From contig NZ_JADOUF010000001.1 of the NCBI RefSeq assembly GCF_015751905.1, forward strand, positions 1,612,001 through 1,676,000: 64,000 nt of DNA, given 5' to 3'. Under the pieces are notes generated by a model, which did no database searches, was not told the DNA's origin, and worked only from the letters and a program-made list of their open reading frames with translations. Below, piece after piece: positions 16,655 to 25,000 of the stretch (positions are counted from its first letter, which is position 1; each line of letters starts with the position of its first letter). The translations under genes were made by a program, and so were the position numbers. Origin of the DNA: Longispora fulva (lineage in GTDB: Bacteria > Actinomycetota > Actinomycetes > Mycobacteriales > Micromonosporaceae).

Positions 16655-18409
16655 GTGAGCGCAGGTCGACTCTTACGATCCTCGATCGGGGGCCAGGCCC
16701 GGCACATCGCCACCGGGGCGACCCTCGCCGCGGCACACCAGGCCGGCGAGGTGATGGTCCCGGTCCTGATCGGCGTCGTGATCGACCGCGCCGTGGCCAC
16801 CGGGGCCGGCTGGGCGCTCCTCGGCTGGCTCGCCGTGCTCGCCGTCGTGTTCGCCGCCCTGTCCACCAGCTTCCGGCTCAGCGCCCGGTCCGCCGAACGG
16901 GCCAACGAACAGGCGGCCCACGAGCTGCGGGTCGCGGTCACCGCGCGGGTCCTGCACCCCCGGGGCGGCGCGGACACCGGCCGTCTGTCCGGCGCGCTCG
17001 TCACCCTCGCCACCGGCGACGCCCAGCGGGTCGGCGCGGTCAACGGCGCGCTGGTCTGGGGGGTCGCCGCGCTGCTCGGCATCACGGTCAGCGCCGTGGC
17101 ACTGCTGCGGATCTCCGTACCCCTCGGACTGCTCGTCCTGCTCGGCACCCCGCCGCTGCTGTTCCTCGCCCACCTGATCGGCCGCCCCCTGGAACGGCGC
17201 AGCGACGTCGAACAGGACCGCGCGGCGCACGCCTCCGGCATCGCCGCCGACCTCGTCGCCGGCCTGCGGGTCCTCAAGGGCATCGGGGCGGAGGCCGTCG
17301 CCGTGTCCCGGTACCGGGCCACCAGCCGAGACTCCCTCGCCGCCACCCTGCGCGCCGCCCGCGCCCAGGCCTGGAACAACGGGGCGATCGTCACCCTGAC
17401 CGGGGTGTTCATCGCGGCCGTCGCGCTCGTCGGCGGCCGGCTCGCCGCCGCAGGCGACATCAGCATCGGCGGACTGGTCGCGGCCGTCGGGCTGGCGTTG
17501 TTCCTGCTCACCCCGTTCGAGACGTTCGCGTGGGTGAACGGGGAGCTCGCCCAGGGCCGGGCGTCGGCGGCCCGGATCGCCGCGGTCCTCGACGCCCCGC
17601 ACACCGCGTCGGCCGGTGTCACGGATCCGGCGGCGCCGGTCGAGGGCCGGGTCCGGTTCTGGGCCGTCACCCACTCCGCGCTGCGCGACCTGCACCTCGA
17701 CGTCGCCCCCGGTGAACTCCTCGGCGTGGTCGCCGCCGACCCCCTCGCCGCCAGCGCGCTGCTGGAGTGCCTCGGCCGCGACGTCGACCCGTACGCCGGC
17801 TCCGTCGAACTCGACGGCCGCTGCCTGTCCGGTCTGGACCCGGCCGGGGTCCGGGCCGCCATCCTCGTCGCGGCGCACGACGCGGACCTGTTCGAGGGCA
17901 CCGTGCTCGACAACGTCGGCGGCACCGGGCCCGGCGGCGGGCCGGACGCTGCCCCGTCGCCCGGTGCCGACGGGGCGCCCGGCCCGGCACCCGATCCGGC
18001 GGTCCGGCCCGGCGGCCGGGTCCGCGCCGCCTTGGCCGCCGCGCTCGCCGACGAGGTGGCCGGCGCGCTGCCCCGGGGACTCGACACCCCCGTCACCGAA
18101 CGCGGCCGGTCCCTGTCCGGCGGCCAGCGGCAACGGGTCGCCCTGGCCCGGGCCCTGGCCGCCGACCCGCCCGTCCTCGTCGTGCACGACCCGACCACGG
18201 CCGTCGACACGGTCACCGAGGCCCGGATCGCCGCCGGGGTCCGTGACCTGCGCGAGGGCAGGACCACGATCCTCGTCACCACCAGCCCGGCGCTGCTCGC
18301 CGTCACCGACCGGGTCGTCGTCCTGCACGACGGGGCGGTGACGGCCGAGGGCACCCATCCGGAGCTGGTCCGCGACCACCCGGGCTACCGCGCGACGGTC
18401 CTCGCGTGA
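16655..18409 (+). CDS. fused ABC transporter half, degenerate nucleotide site subunit
   Basis: 584 residues: membrane domain with six helices (residues 15-300) then an ABC ATPase domain. The signature LSGGQRQRVALARAL (about 486) is intact, but Walker A is lost (LGVVAADPLAASALL, about 354-370, instead of GxxGxGKST), Walker B reads VLVVHDPTTAVD with His for the metal Asp and Asp for the catalytic Glu, and the H-loop is TTSPAL. So this subunit cannot bind ATP normally but can offer its signature to a partner. A Gly/Pro/Ala-rich loop lies at about 428-450. The partner starts at 18690. Such IrtAB-like pairs in siderophore loci export the siderophore or import its ferric form; direction is not readable here. 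Confidence 0.88.
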   Translation: MSAGRLLRSSIGGQARHIATGATLAAAHQAGEVMVPVLIGVVIDRAVATGAGWALLGWLAVLAVVFAALSTSFRLSARSAERANEQAAHELRVAVTARVLHPRGGADTGRLSGALVTLATGDAQRVGAVNGALVWGVAALLGITVSAVALLRISVPLGLLVLLGTPPLLFLAHLIGRPLERRSDVEQDRAAHASGIAADLVAGLRVLKGIGAEAVAVSRYRATSRDSLAATLRAARAQAWNNGAIVTLTGVFIAAVALVGGRLAAAGDISIGGLVAAVGLALFLLTPFETFAWVNGELAQGRASAARIAAVLDAPHTASAGVTDPAAPVEGRVRFWAVTHSALRDLHLDVAPGELLGVVAADPLAASALLECLGRDVDPYAGSVELDGRCLSGLDPAGVRAAILVAAHDADLFEGTVLDNVGGTGPGGGPDAAPSPGADGAPGPAPDPAVRPGGRVRAALAAALADEVAGALPRGLDTPVTERGRSLSGGQRQRVALARALAADPPVLVVHDPTTAVDTVTEARIAAGVRDLREGRTTILVTTSPALLAVTDRVVVLHDGAVTAEGTHPELVRDHPGYRATVLA

Positions 18410-18693
18410 CCGCCGGCACGCACCGCATGGCCCCGGACGCCCCCCGCCCCGCCGTGCACACCGCGCCCGGCCCGGTCCGCTGCTTGTCCGCGAGGCCCGC
18501 GCCCGACCTGGCCCGCTGTTCCTCGGCGAGGCCGATGCCCGGCACGACCCTCCGCTCCACCGCGCGCCCAACGCCAAGAACGATCCGCCCCGGCACGCGG
18601 CCCGCACCCACGGCGACTTTCCGGCCCGCCCGCGGCACGATCCGACCCGCCGAGCCGCTGCCATTGCCCGACCTCTCCTGGAGTTCCCGATGA
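18406..18693 (+). other. spacer between the ABC halves, doubtful 95-codon ORF
   Basis: The 280-base spacer holds a 95-codon frame from GTG 18406 (GTGA overlap with the upstream stop) to TGA 18691-18693 (ATGA overlap with the downstream start). The product would be Pro/Arg/Thr-rich with no hydrophobic segment or motif. A different frame, in phase with the downstream gene, reads a more protein-like stretch (LLVREARARPGPLFLGEADA) but has no ATG or GTG. Either the perfect coupling marks a real small gene, or the spacer is degenerate. I do not call a gene. Confidence 0.3.
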
Positions 18694-20456
18694 CCGAGGC
18701 GTCCCCGGACCGCGTCCTGCTGCCCACCGCCGACGGGCCGGCCACCCGGGCCGCCGTCCGCGCCCTGCTCCGCCCGCACCGAAGCCTGGCCCTCGGCGCG
18801 TTGCTGGTCCTGGTCACCGGCACCTCCGTCGGCCTGCTCACCGCCCCGCTGCTCGGCCGGATCGTCGACCTGGTCGTCGCGCACCGGCCGGCCGGCGCGG
18901 TCACGCTGCCCGTCGCGCTGCTCGTCGTCGCCGCCCTCGGCCGGGGGGTGGCCACCGGGATCGGCGGCTCGCTCGTGGCCCGGCTCGGCGAGAGCATGCT
19001 CGCCACCCTCCGGGAACGGTTCGTCGGCCGGGTCCTGCGCCTGCCACTCGACCAGGTCGAACGGGCCGGCTCCGGCGACCTGAGCGCCCGGGTCACCACG
19101 GACGTGTCCGTCATTGCCCGCGCGGTCCGCCAGGCGCTGCCCGAGTTCGCCGGGGCGCTGCTCACCATCGTCCTCACCCTCGTCGGGTTGGCCGTCCTCG
19201 ACTGGCGGTTCCTCCTCGTCGTGCTGCTCGCCGTGCCGGTCCAGCTGCACACGGTCCGCTGGTACGGCCGAAGGGCCGTCCCGCTGTACGCCCGCCAGCG
19301 CGTCGCCGCCGGCACCCTGCAGCAACAGCTCCTCGACACGATCGGCGGCGCGCGGACCGTCCGGGCGTTCCGGCTCGCCGACGGGCACGTCGACCGGGTC
19401 CGGGACCGGTCGCGGACCACGGTGGACCTGACCCTGGCCGGTATCCGGCTGCTCACCCGGTTCTACGCCCGGCTGAACCTGGCCGAGTACGTCGGCCTCG
19501 CCGGTGTCCTGCTGGCAGGCTTCGTGCTGGTCGCCAACGGCACGGTCACCCTCGGCACGGCCACCGCCGCGGCCCTGTACTTCCACAGCCTGTTCAACCC
19601 GATCAACTCGGCCCTCGCCCTGGTCGACGACGCGCAGTCGGCGACGGCCAGCCTGTCGCGACTCGTCGGCGTCGCGGACCTGCCGGCGGCCCCGGAGCCG
19701 GCCGACCCCGGCACCCCGGCCGACGCCTCGGTCACGGTCGTCGGCCTCCGGCACGGCTACCTGCCCGGCCATCCGGTCCTGCACGGCGTGGACCTGACCA
19801 TCGCCCCCGGTGAACGCGTCGCCCTGGTCGGGGCCAGCGGCGCGGGCAAGACGACCCTCGCGAAGCTCGTCGCGGGCGTGCACCGCCCGGACGCCGGGGA
19901 GATCCTGCTCGGCGGTACCAGCCTCGACGCGCTCGGGCCGGCGGCGACCCGCCGGGCCGTGGCGCTGATCAGCCAGGAGGTGCACGTCTTCGCCGGCCCG
20001 CTCGCCGAGGACCTGCGCCTGGCCCGGCCGGGGGCCACCGAGGCGGACCTGCGCGTGGCCCTCGACCGGGTCGGCGCCCTTCCCTGGGCCGACGCCCTGC
20101 CCGAGGGCCTGGACACCGAGGTCGGCGACGAGGGGCACCGCCTCACGGTCACCCAGGCCCAGCAGGTGGCCCTCGCCCGGCTCGTGCTCGCCGACCCGCC
20201 GGTGGCCATCCTGGACGAAGCGACCGCCGACGCCGGCAGCGCCGGCTCCCGGGTCCTGGAGGCGGCGGCGGCCAACGCGCTGGCGGGGCGCACGTCGCTC
20301 GTGGTCGCGCACCGGCTGACCCAGGCGGTGACGGCCGACCGGGTCGTGGTGCTCGCGGCCGGCCGGGTGGTGGAGACCGGTACGCACGCGGAACTGGTCG
20401 CGGCGGGCGGCCGGTACGCGGCGCTGTGGGAGGCCTGGTCGGACACCCGGTCCTGA
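18690..20456 (+). CDS. fused ABC transporter half, ATP-hydrolysing subunit
   Basis: 588 residues: six membrane helices (about 30-320) and an ABC ATPase domain. Walker A GASGAGKTTLAKL (about 380), Walker B VAILDEATAD and H-loop VAHRL are intact, but the signature that should read LSGGQ is LTVTQAQQVALARL (about 484). This is the exact complement of the defects in the partner encoded upstream: only the composite site built from this Walker A/B and the partner signature can be functional. Start ATG 18690 has GGAG seven bases upstream. A strong terminator follows the stop. Likely function is siderophore export or import as a heterodimer. Confidence 0.88.
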   Translation: MTEASPDRVLLPTADGPATRAAVRALLRPHRSLALGALLVLVTGTSVGLLTAPLLGRIVDLVVAHRPAGAVTLPVALLVVAALGRGVATGIGGSLVARLGESMLATLRERFVGRVLRLPLDQVERAGSGDLSARVTTDVSVIARAVRQALPEFAGALLTIVLTLVGLAVLDWRFLLVVLLAVPVQLHTVRWYGRRAVPLYARQRVAAGTLQQQLLDTIGGARTVRAFRLADGHVDRVRDRSRTTVDLTLAGIRLLTRFYARLNLAEYVGLAGVLLAGFVLVANGTVTLGTATAAALYFHSLFNPINSALALVDDAQSATASLSRLVGVADLPAAPEPADPGTPADASVTVVGLRHGYLPGHPVLHGVDLTIAPGERVALVGASGAGKTTLAKLVAGVHRPDAGEILLGGTSLDALGPAATRRAVALISQEVHVFAGPLAEDLRLARPGATEADLRVALDRVGALPWADALPEGLDTEVGDEGHRLTVTQAQQVALARLVLADPPVAILDEATADAGSAGSRVLEAAAANALAGRTSLVVAHRLTQAVTADRVVVLAAGRVVETGTHAELVAAGGRYAALWEAWSDTRS

Positions 20457-20460
20457 GCGA

Positions 20461-20505
20461 CGGAAAAGGGCCGGGACGCGCGGAGCGCGGCCCGGCCCTT
20501 TTCCG
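20461..20505. terminator. bidirectional terminator hairpin
   Basis: A perfect 15-base stem (CGGAAAAGGGCCGGG at 20461-20475 with its complement at 20491-20505) encloses an inner 5-base stem CGCGC/GCGCG. Flanking A and T runs within the stem give it terminator character on both strands. It lies between the convergent ABC gene (ends 20456) and mbtH (ends 20543). Confidence 0.85.
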
Positions 20506-20542
20506 TGCGGGAACTCAGGACACGGAACTCACCGTGGACGGT

Positions 20543-20740
20543 TCAGCGCACCGACAGCGGCCGCAGGTCCGTCCAGTGCGCCTCGACGTACTCCAGGCAC
20601 TCCTCGCGGGACGCGTCGCCGAACACCGTGGTCCAGCCGCCGGGTACCGGGATGAACGCCGGCCACAGGGAGTGCTGGTCCTCGGCGTTGGTGAGGACCA
20701 GGAACCGGCCGTCGCGGTCCTCGAACGGGTTGGTGCTCAT
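20543..20740 (-). CDS. MbtH-like NRPS accessory protein
   Basis: 65 residues, the normal size for the family. [24 protein letters not shown] and the WTDLRP ending match the MbtH signature, including the Trp pair. MbtH proteins bind the adenylation domains of NRPSs and are often needed for their activity or solubility. ATG 20740 overlaps the NRPS stop by ATGA and has GAAGGAG eight bases upstream, so it is co-translated with the giant synthetase it should serve. It is the last gene of the biosynthetic operon. Confidence 0.95.
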   Translation of the reverse strand: MSTNPFEDRDGRFLVLTNAEDQHSLWPAFIPVPGGWTTVFGDASREECLEYVEAHWTDLRPLSVR

Positions 20741-22011
20741 GACGTGCGCTCCTTCGTGATGTCGGACAGGGGGCGGTGCGGGTCGCCGACCGCCGCGCCG
20801 AGGACGGCGAGCAGGTCGGTGGTGAGACGTTCGGCCGTGGCGCGGTCGAACAGGTCGGTGCGGTAGATCAGGTCGCAGTGCACCGGGGCGTCGCCCCGGG
20901 GTTCGTAGAAGCTGAGGGTCAGGTCGGCAGTGGCGGCCCCGGTCGGCACCTCGTCGAGGTCGCCGAGCCCGCCGGGCAGGGTGGCCTCCTCGTGGTGCAC
21001 GACCATCACCCGCGGGTGCGTGGCGTCCAGCCCGGCGGCGGCGAGCACGTCGCCGATCGGGACGTCGGCGTGGTCGAACGCCCGCAGGTCCGTCTCGCGG
21101 ACCCGGCGGAGCAGTTCGGCGAAGGACGGGTCGCCGGCCGTGTCGGTGCGCAGGACGAGCGTGTTGACGAAGCAGCCGACGAGCCCGGCCAGGGCGTCCT
21201 CGGTCCGGCCGGCGGCCAGGGTGCCGATCGGCAGGTCCGTGCCGGCCCCGCCCCCGGTGAGCAGTGCGGCGAGCGCGGCCTGCAGGACCATGAACATGCT
21301 GGTGCCGGTCCACCTCGCCAGCGCGTCCACGCCCCGGTGCAGGTCCTCGTCGAGGCGGAACGCGACGACGTCGCCGCGCCCGGTGGGTGCCGCCGGTCGC
21401 GGCCGGTCGGTGGCGATCTCCACCTCGACGGGTACGCCGCGCAGCGCCTCCCGCCAGTAGCCCAACTGCCGGGCGGCGAGACTGGTCGGATCGGCCGGGT
21501 CGCCGAGCACCTCGTGCGCCCACAGCGCGTAGTCGGCGTAGCTGACCGGCAGCGGCTCCCCGCCGGGTGCCCGGCCGGCGACCCTGGCCGCGTACGCGGC
21601 GTTCAGGTCCCCGACCAGCGGCACGACGGACCACTCGTCCACGAACAGGTACGACGCGGTGAGCAGCAGCGCCTGCGCGCCGGCCCCGTCGGTGAGCAGC
21701 CGGACCCGGAAGGCGGGCGCGGAGCGTTCGCCGGCGAGCATCCGGAGCCGACCGTCGAGGTCGGCCCCGCCGGGGAGCACCTCCAGCGCCGGCCACGCGC
21801 GGGCCGGCCTCTGGACCGGCCACGCGCCACCGGGCACGATCTCCGTGCGCAACGCCGGGTGCCGCTGCACCACGTCGCGCACCGCCGCCGCGAGGGCCTC
21901 GGGGTCCAGCGGGTTCGACGGCCGCAGCACGAGGGCGATGTCCGGGGCCGCGTCCCGCCCGGTCCAATGCCGGCGCTGGGCCGGCGCGATCGGGACGACG
22001 TCCGCCGCCGG
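20737..22011 (-). other. terminal condensation-like domain without catalytic His
   Basis: Residues 5046-5466 start [13 protein letters not shown] and keep the overall C-domain pattern ([38 protein letters not shown]). Where HHxxxDG is expected the sequence is [10 protein letters not shown], so positions 5162-5163 are Ser-Tyr. As a terminal C domain with no thioesterase downstream, it occupies the place where related siderophore synthetases release their product as a diketopiperazine. Without the His it may act only as a platform, or release may be non-enzymatic or by another protein. Confidence 0.8.
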
Positions 22012-25000
22012 ACGGGGCCGCAGCGGTGCGCGCCCGGCCACCGCCGTGCTCAGCAGCGCCGTGACGCCCGCCACGGTCGGGGCGTCGAACACGTCCCGGA
22101 CCGCCAGCTCCACCCCGAACGCCGCCCGGATCCTCCCGACGAGCCGCATGGCCGCCATCGAGTGCCCGCCGAGGGCGAAGAAGTTGTCGTGCACGCCGAC
22201 GTCGGCCAGGCCGAGGATCTCGCCGAACAGGCCGGCCAGGATCTCCTGCTCCCGGGTGACCGGCAGGTCCCCGCCGGTGAGTCCGGCCCAGTCGGGCACC
22301 GGCAGCCGCCTGCGGTCGAGCTTGCCGTTCGGGGTGAGCGGCAGCGGCCCGTCGAGCACCACGACGGCGGTCGGCACCATGTACTCCGGCAGCGTGGCGA
22401 CCACCCCGGCCCGCACGTCGGCCGGATCGAGTACGCCGGTCCCGGCCGGCACGACGTAGCCGACCAGGCGGGTGATGTCCCCGTCGCGGTGGGCGACGAC
22501 GGCAGCCTGGGCCACGCCCGGGTGCCGCGCGAGGACGGCCTCGATCTCGCCGAGTTCGATCCGGAAGCCGCGGATCTTCACCTGGTCGTCGACCCGGCCG
22601 AGGAAGTCCAGGTTCCCGTCGGCCCGCCACCGGGCCCGGTCGCCGGTCCGGTACATCCGCGCTGACGGCCGGGGACCGGAGGCGTCCTGTGCGGAGGATC
22701 CGGGGCCGCCGTCGACAACGAACGGGTCCGCCACGAACCGTTCGGCGGTCAGCCCCGGCCGGCCGAGGTAGCCGCGCGCCAGGCCGCGCCCGCCGACGTA
22801 CAGCTCGCCGACCACGCCCACCGGGGCCGGCCGGAGCGCGGCGTCGAGTACGTAGCACCGGGTGTTCGGGTCGGGCACCCCGATCGGCACGGCCCCGGTC
22901 CAGCCGGGCACCGCGTCCCACAGGGTGGAGTTCACGGTCGCCTCGGTCAGCCCGTACGCGCCGAACAGGCGCAACCGCTCCGCCCACCGGCCGACGAGGT
23001 CAGGGGGCACGGTCTCCGTACCCACGAGAACGACGGCGTCCTTGGGCAGCTCGCAGTCGGCCGGCAGGGCCGAGACCAGCGACGGCGGCAGGATCATGTG
23101 GGTGATCCGGCGTTCGGCGACGAACCCGGTGAGCGCCGGCCCGGGCACCCGCGCGTCGTCGGGGACGCAGACGAGCCGGCCGCCGACGCACAGCGCCATG
23201 GCCAGTTCGAACACGAACACGTCGAAGCCGATGGACGCGAACTGCAGCACCCTGCTGTCGGGCGCGATACCCATCCGGTGCACGGCGGTCGCGACGAGGC
23301 TGCCGATGCCCTCGTGGGTGAGCACGACGCCCTTGGGCCGGCCGGTGGAGCCGGAGGTGTAGATGACGTAGGCGGCGTGGTCGACGCCCGTCGGGGCCGG
23401 CGGTAGCGGCGCGTCGCCCGTCTCGTCCAACGACAGTCGGGGCAGCACGTCGGGCAGCGCGGTCTCCGGGGCCGCGACGACGAGCCGGGCCCCCGAGTCG
23501 GTGAGCATGTAGGACAGCCGGTCGGCCGGGTGCGCGAGGTCCAGCGGCAGGAACGCCGCCCCGAGCTTGAGGGTGCCGAGCACGGCCGCCACCAGGTCGG
23601 CGGATCGGGGCAGGGCGAGGGCCACGACGTCCTCGCGGCCGACGCCGCGCGCGGCGAGCAGCCGGGCGATCGCCGTGGCCCGCTCGTCGAGCTGGGCGTA
23701 GCTGACGGACCGGTGCCGGTCGACGACGGCCACCGAGTCCGGGGAGATCGCGACCCGGGCCTCGAACGCGGCGATCATCGACAGTTCGGCGACGGGCCGG
23801 GCGGTGTCGTTGAACCCTTCCAGGACCCGGTGCCGCTCGTCGGCGTCGAGGATGTCGATCTCGCCGACCCGCAGCGTCGGGTCGGCGACCGCAGCGCCGA
23901 GCAGGCGGGTCAGCCGCTGACCGATCGTGGTCACGGTTCCGGGATCGAAGAGATCCGTCCGGTACTCGACGTAGGCGTCCCCGTCGGAGAACGTGAAGGC
24001 CAGGTCGAACTTGGCGGTACCGGTCTCGAAGTCCACGAACGCCGTCTCCAACCCGGCGAGGGCGAAGTCGTCCCCGACCGGATTGCGGTAGCTCAGCATC
24101 ACCTGGAACAGCGGGTTGCGCGACGTCGAGCGCGTCGGGTTGCACGCCTCCACCACGGCCTCGAACGGCACGTCCTGGTGGTCGAACGCGGCCAGATTCG
24201 TCTCCCGCACCCGGGCGACGAGTTCTCCCATCGTGGGGTCACCTGACACGTCCTCGCGGAGCACCACGGTGTTGACGAAGAACCCGACCAGGTCGTCGAG
24301 GGCCTCGTCGGTCCGGCCGGCGACCGGCACCCCGAACGGGATGTCCGTCCCGCAGCCGAGCCGGGACAGCAGCGCGGCGACGGCGGCCTGGAACACCATG
24401 AACGCGCTCGCGCCGTACTCCTGGGCGAGCCGGCGCACCCCGTCGGCCACCTCGGGGGTGAACGCGATCCGCTCTGCGCCACCCCGGAAGTCGGGGACCG
24501 CCGGCCGGGCCCGGTCGGTGGGTAGCTCGATCTCCTCGGGCAGCCCGGCGAGCGCGGTCCGCCAGTAGTCGAGCTGGGCCGTGGTGTCCAGGCCCTGCTG
24601 CCACAGCGTGTAGTCCGCGTACTGGACCGGCAGCGGGGCCCAGTCCGGCGCGCTCCCGGCCAGCCGCGCGGCGTAGGCGGCCGCCAGGTCGGCGAGGAAC
24701 GGGCCGTCGGACCACTCGTCGGTGGTGACGTGGTGCAGGAGTACCACCACGAGGTGTTCGCCCGGCGCGGTCTCGGACACGGTGACCCGCAGCGGCACCT
24801 CGGTGGACAGGTCGAACGGCCGGTCGATCGTGGCGGCCAGGTCCAGGTCGGCGACCACCTCGAAGGGCACGTCCGCGTCGAGGATCCGCTGGTAGGGCCG
24901 CCCGTCGTGCTCGGCGAACACGGTCCGCAACGCCTCGTGCCGCCCGGCGACATCCCCGAACGCTGCCCGCAGCGCGCCCAGATCCAGGGCCCCGCGCACG

